This document shows, in pieces, positions 1 to 7,309 of a stretch of 11,609 bases of DNA. The first letter of the stretch is position 1; each line of letters opens with the position of its first letter. The position numbers and the translations under genes are program-made. Source of the DNA: Patescibacteria group bacterium (GTDB lineage Bacteria; Patescibacteriota; Patescibacteriia; UBA9934); the NCBI GenBank assembly GCA_030916555.1, contig JAUPWK010000047.1, forward strand, positions 1-11,609, written 5' to 3'. The notes under the pieces were generated by a model. The model was not told where the DNA came from. It ran no database searches and was given only the letters and a program-made list of their open reading frames with translations.

Positions 1-67
1 CCAACAATGAGGACCCTTTGCGGTGTGTTAGTTGGAAGCTTCATAAGTTACTTATAGTTTACCTTAA

Positions 68-95
68 CAAAACAACCCCGAGAAGGGTTGCTTTG
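68..95 (-). terminator. Probable Rho-independent terminator for the tRNA-Ser transcript
   Basis: Read on the minus strand, an 11-bp stem (CAAAGCAACCC against GGGTTGTTTTG, one G-T pair) closes a 6-base TTCTCG loop. The 3' arm is rich in T, although the T run lies inside the stem and not after it. It sits about 70 bases downstream of the tRNA 3' end in the same orientation, which suits a terminator. The rest of bases 1-163 shows no gene and no other structure I can support. Confidence 0.5.
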
Positions 96-163
96 ATGTC
101 GACAAGACCCTATAGGTCGCCCTACTGCCATACGCAGGAAGGACGCACGATAAGACATTCTCG

Positions 164-253
164 TGGCGGAAAGGGGGGGATTCGAACCCCCGATACCCTT
201 GCGGGTATACATGATTTCGAGTCATGCGCATTCGACCACTCTGCCACCTTTCC
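164..253 (-). tRNA. tRNA-Ser (anticodon CGA), CCA encoded
   Basis: On the minus strand a full class II tRNA can be folded. The acceptor stem GGAAAGG (253-247) pairs with CCTTTCC (174-168). The anticodon stem CATGA/TCATG encloses the loop CTCGAAA, giving anticodon CGA at 219-217. A long variable arm (GTATACCC/GGGTATC type) and a T arm with GGTTCGAATCC follow. The long variable arm and the CGA anticodon both indicate serine (UCG codons). A G discriminator and an encoded CCA (166-164) follow the acceptor stem, so the 3' end does not need CCA addition. Confidence 0.95.
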
Positions 254-272
254 ACGCGTTCAAACTTGCGCG

Positions 273-301
273 ATCTTACTTGAGGCTCAGCGCTTTGGCA
301 A
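273..301 (-). promoter_or_regulatory. Promoter of the tRNA-Ser gene
   Basis: On the minus strand TTGCCA (301-296, 5 of 6 matches to the -35 consensus) is separated by exactly 17 bases from TAAGAT (278-273, 4 of 6 matches to the -10 consensus). The predicted start near 266 lies about 13 bases before the tRNA 5' end. It diverges from the marR promoter, with only 12 bases between the two -35 boxes. Confidence 0.6.
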
Positions 302-313
302 GTGCTAAGTGCA

Positions 314-342
314 TTGACATTGGATAGATAAGTTGCTAATCT
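314..342 (+). promoter_or_regulatory. Promoter of the marR-ABC operon
   Basis: A perfect -35 box TTGACA (314-319), a 17-base spacer and TAATCT (337-342), the last preceded by TGC so that it forms an extended -10 element. The predicted transcription start is near 349, giving a leader of about 17 bases before the ATG at 366. Inverted repeats built on ATAGAT/ATCTAT overlap the spacer, the -10 box and the leader, as expected for an autoregulated operon. Confidence 0.7.
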
Positions 343-360
343 ATTTAGCATCTAATAGAT
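324..360 (+). promoter_or_regulatory. Putative operator: three alternating ATAGAT/ATCTAT half-sites
   Basis: ATAGAT at 324-329, its complement ATCTAT at 339-344 and AATAGAT at 354-360 form two overlapping inverted repeats that share the middle half-site. The right-hand repeat is ATCTATT, 8 bases, AATAGAT (339-360). A smaller palindrome, GCTAA-5-TTAGC (335-349), lies across the -10 box and start point. The half-sites are about one and a half helical turns apart. Placement over the promoter of a marR gene makes this the likely binding site of its product; that link is inference. Confidence 0.6.
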
Positions 361-365
361 AGTTT

Positions 366-791
366 ATGAAACGCTATCAACTCATTGCCCATATTTTTGA
401 AAACATGTCTGCCATGCGCAGACTCATGTGGAACCAGTCGCAACAGACACGCAAAGTAAAAAATGCTCCAAGCATGGCGCAACTTGGTGTGCTCATGGCG
501 TTGTCGCACCAGACAAACCTCGGTGTGAAAGACTTGGCTCAATGTTCTGGCATGACTTCAAGTGCGGCTACACAACTCGTGAATGGCTTAGTGCGGAGTG
601 GTTGGGTAACGCGGAAGTCTGTAGCTGGAGATCGAAGAAAAGTCGCACTTCAACTTTCGCTTAAAGGCAAGCTTACGCTCAGAAAATTAACTGCCGAACG
701 GGCTGCGATTTTCGCTAAGAAACTTTCGGTTCTTTCAGATTCTGAGCTTGAACAGCTCAAAGCGATACAGGAAAAAATTATTGCTAGCTAG
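366..791 (+). CDS. MarR-family transcriptional regulator
   Basis: A 141-residue protein of the usual MarR size. The winged-helix core is readable: a helix-turn-helix around residues 53-80 (VKDLAQCSGMTSS, then a recognition helix ending LVRSGWV) and a wing around 84-101 with the family's D-R-R signature (D89, R90, R91) followed by an alternating beta segment ending in LKG. Flanking helices (about 5-30 and 104-140) would form the dimer interface and ligand pocket. MarR proteins are dimeric repressors whose DNA binding is relieved by small molecules or oxidants. It is the first gene of an operon with two ABC half-transporters starting 2 bases after its stop, so it probably controls exporter expression and its own. 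There is no Shine-Dalgarno; the ATG is chosen because it follows the promoter by 17 bases. The inducing ligand cannot be told. C60 is the only cysteine. Confidence 0.88.
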   Translation: MKRYQLIAHIFENMSAMRRLMWNQSQQTRKVKNAPSMAQLGVLMALSHQTNLGVKDLAQCSGMTSSAATQLVNGLVRSGWVTRKSVAGDRRKVALQLSLKGKLTLRKLTAERAAIFAKKLSVLSDSELEQLKAIQEKIIAS

Positions 792-793
792 GT

Positions 794-2500
794 ATGCAAC
801 AACTTATCAAAACATATCGGAACGTCATTGTAGTACTCGTGGCTTTAGCACTTGGCCAAAGTTTTTTAAGTTTGCTCATGCCGAAGATGCTTTCAAGAGC
901 GATCAATACTTTTGTCACGGGTACGTATTCAGAGGCTACAATTATCTGGCAGTTCACCGCGCTCGCGCTCGGTATTCTGTTGTGTAGTGCGGCTTTGGTG
1001 TATGCCCAAACTCGAGTTGGGGAGCGTGTCGCCAAAGATTTGCGCAATCAATTAGCTGCCAGTGTAGCGAAGCAAAACTTTCTCTTTGTTCAAGAGAAGA
1101 CCCCGGCGGTTTTACTTACAAATTTTTCTTCAGATGTAGATGCGGTTAAACAATTTGTAGCCCAGGCAATCCCAACGCTTCTCTCCTCTATCTTCATTAT
1201 TCTTGGTGCGGCCGGGTTTTTGGTCTCCATTCATCTCCGCTTGGGCTTGGCGGTACTTACGATTGTGCCGCTCATTGGCTTTGCCATGTTCTTGCTATTT
1301 TCCCGCATCCGTCCGTTGTTCTTGAAGAGTCAGTCGGTTATTGATCGACTAAATGCAGTTATTAATGAAAGTATTTTGGGAGCAGCGCTGATTCGCGTAT
1401 TGAATGCTCAGGCTCTTGAGTACGAACGTTTTGTGAAGAGCAACAGCGACGCAAAAGACACAGGCATGCAAATTCTTAAAATGTTTGCGGGACTCATTCC
1501 AACCATTACGTTAATCGCAAACAGTTCAACGTTGATCATGGTCTTGCTGGGTGGTCACTACATCATTCACGGCAGTCTTAACGTTGGAGATTACGCCGCC
1601 TTCATGAGTTATGTCGTGATTCTTATTTTCCCAATCTTCATGTTGGGATTTATGGGCAACATGATGGCGCGGGCATCGGCATCTTATACGCGAGTTGCCC
1701 AGGTGTTGAATGCGCCGGAGCAAAAACTGGGTGGAGATATGGCAACCGACTTCGCTGGTGTTGTTGAGGTGAAAGATGTGAACATGACCTATGACACAAG
1801 GGCAGTTTTAAAAAATGTGTCATTCAAAATCACTCCAGGTACCAAGACGGCTATCATTGGGCCAACCGCGGCAGGAAAGACGCAACTCATTTACTTGCTT
1901 GCTGGTCTTACATTGCCAACGGCAGGAACTATTACTTACGATAACGTCTCGATCTTCGATTACAACCAGGCCGAATTACGTAAGCATCTCGGGATTGTTT
2001 TCCAGGATAGCGCCTTGTTTAATTTGTCACTCCGGAACAATATTTCCTTTGGACAAAATTTGAGTAAGGAAGACCTTGACCTTGCTATTCGTACTGCTGA
2101 ACTCGATGACTTCATCCATGCACTTCCAGACGGGCTTGAGACTTTAGTGTCTGAACGGGGTACGAGTTTGTCCGGTGGTCAGAAGCAACGCGTCATGTTG
2201 GCGCGTGCCTTGGCGCAAAAACCAAAGGTGCTTTATCTCGATGACTTCACCGCTCGAGTGGATGTTTTGACGGAGAAGAAAATTCTCGCCAACATCGCAA
2301 AAAATTATCCGGATCTTACACTTGTATCTGTCACTCAGAAAGTGGCTGCCGCTGAAGCGTACGAACAAATTATTTTACTTATGGAGGGGGAGATTCTTGC
2401 AAGAGGCACTCATACGGAACTCTTAGCAACATCACTCGAATACGCTCAGATTGTCGATTCACAAAAGAGTACCCACGCATATGAACTATCAGCTGAATAA
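794..2500 (+). CDS. ABC exporter half-transporter, degenerate-site subunit
   Basis: 568 residues with an N-terminal six-helix exporter membrane domain (about 10-300) fused to an ATPase domain (about 323-560), the usual layout of a multidrug or lipid ABC half-transporter in the cytoplasmic membrane. Walker A is GPTAAGKT (356-363), the Q-loop is at Q404 and the signature LSGGQ is intact (459-463). Two catalytic positions are altered: Walker B reads LYLDD, with D484 where the catalytic glutamate should be, and the H-loop histidine is Q515. These are the changes known in the degenerate-site subunit of heterodimeric exporters such as TM287/288, BmrCD and LmrCD. The gene follows marR by 2 bases and overlaps the partner gene by 20 bases, which fits tight co-expression. 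The substrate is unknown; MarR control suggests efflux of a toxic compound. Confidence 0.93.
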   Translation: MQQLIKTYRNVIVVLVALALGQSFLSLLMPKMLSRAINTFVTGTYSEATIIWQFTALALGILLCSAALVYAQTRVGERVAKDLRNQLAASVAKQNFLFVQEKTPAVLLTNFSSDVDAVKQFVAQAIPTLLSSIFIILGAAGFLVSIHLRLGLAVLTIVPLIGFAMFLLFSRIRPLFLKSQSVIDRLNAVINESILGAALIRVLNAQALEYERFVKSNSDAKDTGMQILKMFAGLIPTITLIANSSTLIMVLLGGHYIIHGSLNVGDYAAFMSYVVILIFPIFMLGFMGNMMARASASYTRVAQVLNAPEQKLGGDMATDFAGVVEVKDVNMTYDTRAVLKNVSFKITPGTKTAIIGPTAAGKTQLIYLLAGLTLPTAGTITYDNVSIFDYNQAELRKHLGIVFQDSALFNLSLRNNISFGQNLSKEDLDLAIRTAELDDFIHALPDGLETLVSERGTSLSGGQKQRVMLARALAQKPKVLYLDDFTARVDVLTEKKILANIAKNYPDLTLVSVTQKVAAAEAYEQIILLMEGEILARGTHTELLATSLEYAQIVDSQKSTHAYELSAE

Positions 2501-4220
2501 ACCACCCGGCAAAGTAAAGCTTAGTTTTTTCTGGCAGTTTTTGCGGCATGAAAAATTGCCAATGTTTGTAGCGCTGTCAGCAATTCTGATCAGCTCACTC
2601 TTCCAGCTTGCGGCGCCTACCGTAATGGGTCATGCGCTTGATACATACATTCTTGTGGGCGATGAATCGGGGCTTTTGAAGATCGCCTTGCAGTTATTGG
2701 TTTTATTCGTGGGATCATTCGTTGCCAGTTACATTCAGACGATAGCAATGGGAGGCGTTGGTCAGCGGCTGCTCTTTAATTTACGCAATGCGATTTTTAC
2801 CAAAGTGGATAGCATGCCAATGGCGTTCTTTAACCAGAACAAAGCGGGTGACTTGATTTCTCGTATCAATAACGATACAGAAAAACTCAATCAGTTCTTC
2901 TCAGAAGCTATCATGCGCTTTGTGGGCAATGCCTTCATGATTGCAGGAGCAGGTATCTCACTTGTTGCTATCGACGTCCGTCTGGGTGTGGTGGCGCTCT
3001 TGCCAGCAGCAGCGCTGTTGATTATCGCGAAGGCTTCCGGTGGCTACATTAAGCGCAAAAATGCGGCGAGTCTTCAGACGACCGGGAATTTTAGCGCTGC
3101 CGTTCAAGAGAACTTGGAGAATTTTAAGGTCATGATTGTATTTAATCGTCAGGATTATTTCCGTGAACGCTTAGCTGGGGTAAATGAAGACAACTATCAA
3201 GCGACCAAACAATCTGAATTAGCAAACTCAGCTTTTACTCCACTGTATACGTTCATGGGGCAGGCTGCGCAGCTTATCGCTATCACTTACGGGATTAGTT
3301 TAGTGCTCTCCGGTTCGCTTACGATAGGTCTCTTGATTAGTTTTTTGACCTATATCACGCGTTTTTATGATCCGTTGCGACAGGTGGCCTCATTTTGGGG
3401 GTCGTTGCAAGCGGCATTGTCGGCCGGTGATCGTATTCAGCATCTCCTCACGCTCCCGACATACATGACGGTGACAGCGGACGCTCATACGCATGAGAAC
3501 CTTGGACTCGTATCGTTTAAAGATGTTACGTTCGCCTACCCTGACGGTAAGACCGTTTTAAGTGATATTAACCTTACGCTTGAGCCAGGAAAGACCTACG
3601 CTTTTGTAGGTCCAACGGGGGGAGGTAAGACCACAAGTGCTTCACTTATTGCTCGGTTGTATGATCCAACCGAAGGTACAGTATATTTGTCCGGTCGCGA
3701 TATTCGATCCTATACAGACGCGGAGCGCGCGCAGAAGATTGGGTTTATCTTACAGGATCCATTCCTGCTTCAGGGGACGATTCGCGAAAACATTCTTTAT
3801 GGGAATACGCGTTTTGATCACTTGAGCGACACTGAGCTCATGGACGAGCTTGCACGCCTGGGATTGTCGGAATTGGTTACGAGATTTGAAAACGGCTTGA
3901 AGACTGAGGTGGGGAGCGTGGGTGGTACGGCGAGTGCCGGGCAAAAACAGATTGTTGCATTTATTCGCGCGATTTTGCGAGCTCCGGAGCTCCTTATCTT
4001 AGATGAGGCAACAGCAAATATTGATACCGTCACGGAGAAATTGCTTGATCAAGCTCTTGAAGCCCTGCCAAAGGCCACCGCTAAGGTCATTATCGCGCAT
4101 CGCTTAAATACCATTGCGAATGCTGATGAGATTTTCTTTGTGAATGGGGGAGAAATTACTCCGGCCGGTTCACTCGAGCACGCTATGGATATGCTATTGC
4201 ATAAGGCTCGGCAGAGTTGA
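2481..4220 (+). CDS. ABC exporter half-transporter, catalytic subunit
   Basis: 579 residues from the ATG at 2481; an in-frame TTG at 2451 would add 10 residues but lies deeper inside the upstream gene, so the ATG is preferred. A six-helix membrane domain (about 28-310, with the exporter-typical MAFFNQNKAGDLISR coupling region near 114-128) precedes the ATPase domain (about 343-575). Walker A is GPTGGGKT (377-384), the Q-loop is Q425, Walker B is LLILDE with catalytic E509, and the H-loop has H540. All are canonical, but the signature motif is ASAGQ (484-488) in place of LSGGQ. In a heterodimer this weak signature would face the degenerate site of the upstream subunit, while that subunit's good LSGGQ completes this subunit's active site. 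It is the last gene of the operon and is followed by a terminator. Confidence 0.93.
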   Translation: MNYQLNKPPGKVKLSFFWQFLRHEKLPMFVALSAILISSLFQLAAPTVMGHALDTYILVGDESGLLKIALQLLVLFVGSFVASYIQTIAMGGVGQRLLFNLRNAIFTKVDSMPMAFFNQNKAGDLISRINNDTEKLNQFFSEAIMRFVGNAFMIAGAGISLVAIDVRLGVVALLPAAALLIIAKASGGYIKRKNAASLQTTGNFSAAVQENLENFKVMIVFNRQDYFRERLAGVNEDNYQATKQSELANSAFTPLYTFMGQAAQLIAITYGISLVLSGSLTIGLLISFLTYITRFYDPLRQVASFWGSLQAALSAGDRIQHLLTLPTYMTVTADAHTHENLGLVSFKDVTFAYPDGKTVLSDINLTLEPGKTYAFVGPTGGGKTTSASLIARLYDPTEGTVYLSGRDIRSYTDAERAQKIGFILQDPFLLQGTIRENILYGNTRFDHLSDTELMDELARLGLSELVTRFENGLKTEVGSVGGTASAGQKQIVAFIRAILRAPELLILDEATANIDTVTEKLLDQALEALPKATAKVIIAHRLNTIANADEIFFVNGGEITPAGSLEHAMDMLLHKARQS

Positions 4221-4227
4221 TGTATGC

Positions 4228-4260
4228 AAAAACGAGCCTTGTGGGCTCGTTTTTTGTTTT
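4228..4260. terminator. Bidirectional Rho-independent terminator
   Basis: AACGAGCC (4231-4238) pairs with GGCTCGTT (4244-4251) around a 5-base loop, with a T run on the plus strand (4250-4255, then TTTT) and a matching T run on the minus strand. It lies between the convergent ABC operon and oxidase gene and touches the oxidase stop codon, so it probably serves both. Confidence 0.88.
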
Positions 4261-4936
4261 AGCGTTTCATGTGCGTCACTGAGGCATTGCGGTGGAGTAG
4301 CTCGTCGTTGCGTACAAGCTCTACGAACTCGTACTGATTTTTTACATCCCGACCATACCATTTAAGATATGCAGAATCGAGAGGGGCTTGTTTAAGCTGC
4401 TCACTTTCTCGTTGCAGGAACGCATCGTAGGTTCTGTACGCGTGTTCTTCAAACAAGAAATTGAGTTCATAGGCCCAGGTGCGGCTGAGAAGATGAAGCA
4501 GGAAGCAGGCTTGAAAATAGATAAAGGACAGGATGAATGGAAACGCTAATCTGATGAGGCTGTGTTGTTTTTGAAGAATTGTTCCAATCACCACCACGTG
4601 CATGGTTTCATTATCCTGAGCAACCCGGCTAAAATGTGCTAATTCTCCCAGTTCAATGGTTTTTTGTTCTTGTGAGAAGTAGAGTGTTTGGACGATATAT
4701 GACCACATCTCCCAGGACTGATAGGGGATGCGTGCAATAATTTCAATGGCGTAGAATTTGTTGTAGCTCGGAGCTTTGCCGTACACGAGATCCGTAGCCA
4801 TAAACAGAGCGCGAGCAAGAATTTTTGGCGCTGTCGCTGCCCGAAAGTCTTTGTAGGCATCGAACGTAGCTTGGCGAAAGTCTGCGTTACAGAGTTTGAC
4901 CGCTTCCGTTTCCTGATTTTGGAGACTGAATACCAT
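4259..4936 (-). CDS. Divergent alternative oxidase (AOX-type diiron quinol oxidase)
   Basis: 225 residues from the ATG at 4936. All four AOX ligand motifs are present: a first-helix glutamate in IEIIARIPY (E65; LETVAxVP in most AOX), ExxH in NETMHVVV (E110, H113), an FEEHA box (E163) with the conserved tyrosine seven residues on (Y170), and a final ExxH in NDELLHRN (E212, H215). A hydrophobic stretch near 127-151 fits the membrane-surface helices. Known AOX enzymes oxidise ubiquinol and reduce oxygen to water without pumping protons, and sit on one face of the cytoplasmic membrane. The interval between the first glutamate and the first ExxH is 45 residues, against 39 in canonical AOX such as Arabidopsis AOX1A, implying an insertion. 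TTG (4945) and GTG (4942) starts are possible, but the putative -10 box covers them. A related diiron oxidase with another substrate cannot be excluded. Confidence 0.82.
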   Translation of the reverse strand: MVFSLQNQETEAVKLCNADFRQATFDAYKDFRAATAPKILARALFMATDLVYGKAPSYNKFYAIEIIARIPYQSWEMWSYIVQTLYFSQEQKTIELGELAHFSRVAQDNETMHVVVIGTILQKQHSLIRLAFPFILSFIYFQACFLLHLLSRTWAYELNFLFEEHAYRTYDAFLQRESEQLKQAPLDSAYLKWYGRDVKNQYEFVELVRNDELLHRNASVTHMKR

Positions 4937-4943
4937 ATGCACC

Positions 4944-4973
4944 AATGTAGCACGGAGTTTATTGGAAAGTGAA
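4944..4973 (-). promoter_or_regulatory. Putative extended -10 promoter of the oxidase gene
   Basis: Minus strand: TGC followed by TACATT (4952-4944), with a weak -35-like TTCACT (4973-4968) 18 bases upstream. The predicted start near 4937 is one base before the ATG at 4936, which would make the mRNA essentially leaderless and argues against the upstream TTG and GTG starts. It is divergent from the galU promoter. Confidence 0.45.
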
Positions 4974-5005
4974 GGTGCGCAAGTGTACTACGGATGATCT
5001 GCGTT

Positions 5006-5014
5006 TGCTATACT
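5006..5014 (+). promoter_or_regulatory. Extended -10 promoter of galU
   Basis: TG-C-TATACT: the TG at 5006-5007 and hexamer at 5009-5014 form an extended -10 element; no good -35 is seen. The predicted start near 5021 lies 3 bases before the ATG at 5024. The same nine bases occur at 7292-7300 at the same distance from another ATG. Confidence 0.6.
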
Positions 5015-5023
5015 GGAAGGGCT

Positions 5024-5899
5024 ATGTCCCAGACTATTCGCAAAGCTATCATTCCCGTCGCCGGCATGGGTACCCGTTTTTTGCCAGCTACGAAGGCGCA
5101 ACCCAAAGAAATGCTGCCCGTAGTTGATAAACCGGTCATTCAATACATTGTTGAAGAGGCGGTGGCGGCCGGAATTGAAGAAATCATTTTCGTCACCGCT
5201 TTTGGTAAGCGTGCTATTGAAGATCATTTTGATCGCAATTTTGAACTTGAGTATCGTTTAGAGCAAAAACATAAAGACAAAGAGTTGGAGCAAATCCAGG
5301 ATATTGGAAAATTAGCTAAATTCGCTTTCGTGCGTCAGCAGAAGCCGCTCGGTGATGGTCACGCTATTTTAGCCGCCGCTCCGTTTGTGGGGGATGATGA
5401 GCCGGTGGCGGTATTATTCGGTGACGATATTATTAGCGGTAAGCAGCCTGCGATTGGGCAGTTAATTGAGGCCTACGAAAAATACAACAATCCAGTTGTT
5501 GCTATTCAGCCGGTACCTAAGGCGAAAGTATCTAGTTATGGCGTCATTTCCGGTGATAAAGTCGATACCAATATTTGGCAGATTGATAAGTTTGTAGAAA
5601 AACCAAAAGTTGAAGACGCCCCTTCAAACTTAGCAGTGGTGGGGAGATATGTGATTACGCCAGACATCATGCGCCTTCTCGTGACTCAAGAGCCAGGCAA
5701 GGACGGCGAAATCCGTTTAGCCGATGCTTTTGATACGTATCTTAAAGAAGTTCGCTCCATGTATGCCTGCAAGTTCGAAGGCAGACGTTATGATTGTGGC
5801 AATAAGCTTCAGTTTATTATTGCTCAGATTGAGCTTGGACTTGTCCACCCAGAAGTCAAAGCTGAGTTACGTACGTATTTGAAGTCGCTTAAAAAGTAG
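5024..5899 (+). CDS. galU: UTP-glucose-1-phosphate uridylyltransferase
   Basis: 291 residues, normal for bacterial GalU, which makes UDP-glucose from UTP and glucose-1-phosphate in the cytoplasm for cell-surface polysaccharides and glycosylation. The nucleotide-binding signature is clear: GMGTRFLPATKAQPKEM (residues 14-30) with the R18 and K28 positions of sugar-nucleotidyltransferases, then LPVVDKP (31-37). Further GalU-like blocks are PLGDGHAIL (108-116), the metal and nucleotide site LFGDD (131-135), FVEKP near residue 188 and DGEIRLADA further on. An in-frame ATG at 4994 would add ten residues, but the promoter lies after it, so 5024 is chosen. A solute-binding lipoprotein gene starts 2 bases after its stop and is probably co-transcribed. 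A related glucose-1-phosphate thymidylyltransferase is less likely given the motif spacing. Confidence 0.93.
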   Translation: MSQTIRKAIIPVAGMGTRFLPATKAQPKEMLPVVDKPVIQYIVEEAVAAGIEEIIFVTAFGKRAIEDHFDRNFELEYRLEQKHKDKELEQIQDIGKLAKFAFVRQQKPLGDGHAILAAAPFVGDDEPVAVLFGDDIISGKQPAIGQLIEAYEKYNNPVVAIQPVPKAKVSSYGVISGDKVDTNIWQIDKFVEKPKVEDAPSNLAVVGRYVITPDIMRLLVTQEPGKDGEIRLADAFDTYLKEVRSMYACKFEGRRYDCGNKLQFIIAQIELGLVHPEVKAELRTYLKSLKK

Positions 5900-5901
5900 C
5901 T

Positions 5902-7284
5902 ATGTCTTTCAAACGCTGGGTTGGAATGGGGCTTGCGGTAGCGATGCTTGTATCGCTTGGTGCGGGCTGCTCGGGCGGTGGGCAAGCGAGCACGGAGGCC
6001 ACCACTATTCAATTGGATTATTGGCGTGTATTCGATGACGAAGATAGCTTTAAAGATATCATTAAATCGTATCAGACGCTCCACCCAAACGTGAAGATCA
6101 CGTATCGTAGATTACGACCAGAAGAGTACGAAACTGAGCTTATCCGTGCCTTTGCCGAAGGTCGTGGACCGGATATTTTTTCTGTTCATAATACAAAAAT
6201 CGGGGAATTTGAAAGTTTGATGGAGCCGATGCCAGCTTCGGTTAATGTGTCTTACCTTGAAATGGTGGGTTCATTACGGAAAAAAGCCGTGTATGTTGAG
6301 CGTGAACAGCCAACACTTTCACAAAAGAGTTTGAAGCAGCAATTCGTTGATGTGGTTGCGGATGATGTAATTCGTCCATACAAAGCCTCACCTGAGGCTT
6401 CAGCCGTGAGCGCTGTATTTGGTCTGCCGCTTTCGGTGGATACTATGGCTTTGTATTACAATAAAGATTTGCTGAATGCTGCTGGTATCCCACAGGCGCC
6501 GGCCAGCTGGGAGGAGTTCCAGAATGATGTAGCAAAGCTGACGGTTATTGATGCGGAAGGGAAGATTACTCAATCCGGCGCAGCGCTTGGTACTACGGAC
6601 AATATTGAACGTTCTGCAGATATTTTATCTTTACTCATGATGCAAAACGGCACCATCATGACGAAAGATAATGCGATTACCTTTAACGAAATTCCTGATG
6701 GTACTCCGGAAGGTTTATTCCCGGCTGTTGATGCTGCACGTTTCTACACTGATTTTGCTAACCCTACCAAGGAGGTCTATAGTTGGAATGACTCGTTTAG
6801 CGGATCATTTGAGGCCTTTGCAAATGGTCAAACCGCCTTCTTCTTTGGTTACAGCTACCATATTCCATACCTAGCTGCAGCAGCACCAAAATTGAATTAC
6901 GGCATTGGTCCTATGCCACAAATTAGTGGTGGTCGTCAGGTGAATTTTGGGAATTACTGGGTAGAAAGTGTTGCGAAGAACTCTGATCAGTCAGACTACG
7001 CTTGGGACTTTGTGCAATACGCCGCTTCCGCGGATCAAGCCGGGAAATATTTGAACAAGGCAAATAAGCCCACGGCCTTACGTGGTTTGATTAATACCCA
7101 GTTGAACGATGAAGATATGGGTACGTTCGCGGAACAGGTACTTACGGCCGATAGCTGGTATGAAGGTCGGGATGCAGACGCTATGGAAAAGGCTTTGAAT
7201 GATTTTGCAGATGGAGTGCTTGCCGGTTCAAATCCAGAAGATTTGGTGGATGAGGCTGCTCAAATCGTTCGTCAGACCTATTAG
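5902..7284 (+). CDS. Extracellular solute-binding lipoprotein (family 1, sugar-type)
   Basis: 460 residues. A lipoprotein signal peptide (residues 1-22; basic start, hydrophobic core, then LGAGC) places C23 as the lipidated residue, so the protein should be tethered outside the cytoplasmic membrane. The mature part resembles family 1 binding proteins (MalE/UgpB-like): an early strand with DYWRVF (39-44), GRGPDIF (88-94), the hinge block LPLSVDTMALYYNKDLL (175-191) followed by PASWEEF (200-206), and a late FANGQTAFFFGYS block (306-318). Such proteins deliver sugars or other solutes to an ABC importer, but no permease or importer ATPase is in the window. Cotranscription with galU hints at carbohydrate handling; that is inference. 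Residues about 107-170 are an extra stretch that I do not recognise. The ligand is unknown. Confidence 0.87.
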   Translation: MSFKRWVGMGLAVAMLVSLGAGCSGGGQASTEATTIQLDYWRVFDDEDSFKDIIKSYQTLHPNVKITYRRLRPEEYETELIRAFAEGRGPDIFSVHNTKIGEFESLMEPMPASVNVSYLEMVGSLRKKAVYVEREQPTLSQKSLKQQFVDVVADDVIRPYKASPEASAVSAVFGLPLSVDTMALYYNKDLLNAAGIPQAPASWEEFQNDVAKLTVIDAEGKITQSGAALGTTDNIERSADILSLLMMQNGTIMTKDNAITFNEIPDGTPEGLFPAVDAARFYTDFANPTKEVYSWNDSFSGSFEAFANGQTAFFFGYSYHIPYLAAAAPKLNYGIGPMPQISGGRQVNFGNYWVESVAKNSDQSDYAWDFVQYAASADQAGKYLNKANKPTALRGLINTQLNDEDMGTFAEQVLTADSWYEGRDADAMEKALNDFADGVLAGSNPEDLVDEAAQIVRQTY

Positions 7285-7291
7285 GGAGTCG

Positions 7292-7300
7292 TGCTATACT
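7292..7300 (+). promoter_or_regulatory. Extended -10 promoter of the pilin array
   Basis: TG-C-TATACT lies in the 25-base gap after the solute-binding protein gene. The predicted start near 7307 is 3 bases upstream of the ATG at 7310. It is identical in sequence and in distance to the ATG to the galU promoter. No convincing -35 box is visible. Confidence 0.6.
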
Positions 7301-7309
7301 GCAGTTAAT

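Noticed and set aside
164..253. tRNA-Ser as an integration site for a mobile element
   Set aside because: No integrase gene and no repeated copy of the tRNA 3' end was seen elsewhere in the window.
64..351. Open frames on both strands across the tRNA (18-308 plus, 64-351 minus)
   Set aside because: They run through the tRNA-Ser gene and its promoter and show no protein features.
2451..2480. TTG start for the second ABC subunit
   Set aside because: An ATG ten codons later gives a normal N-terminus and a shorter overlap with the upstream gene.
4994..5023. Earlier in-frame start for galU
   Set aside because: The extended -10 box at 5006-5014 lies after this ATG, and GalU homologues begin close to the ATG at 5024.
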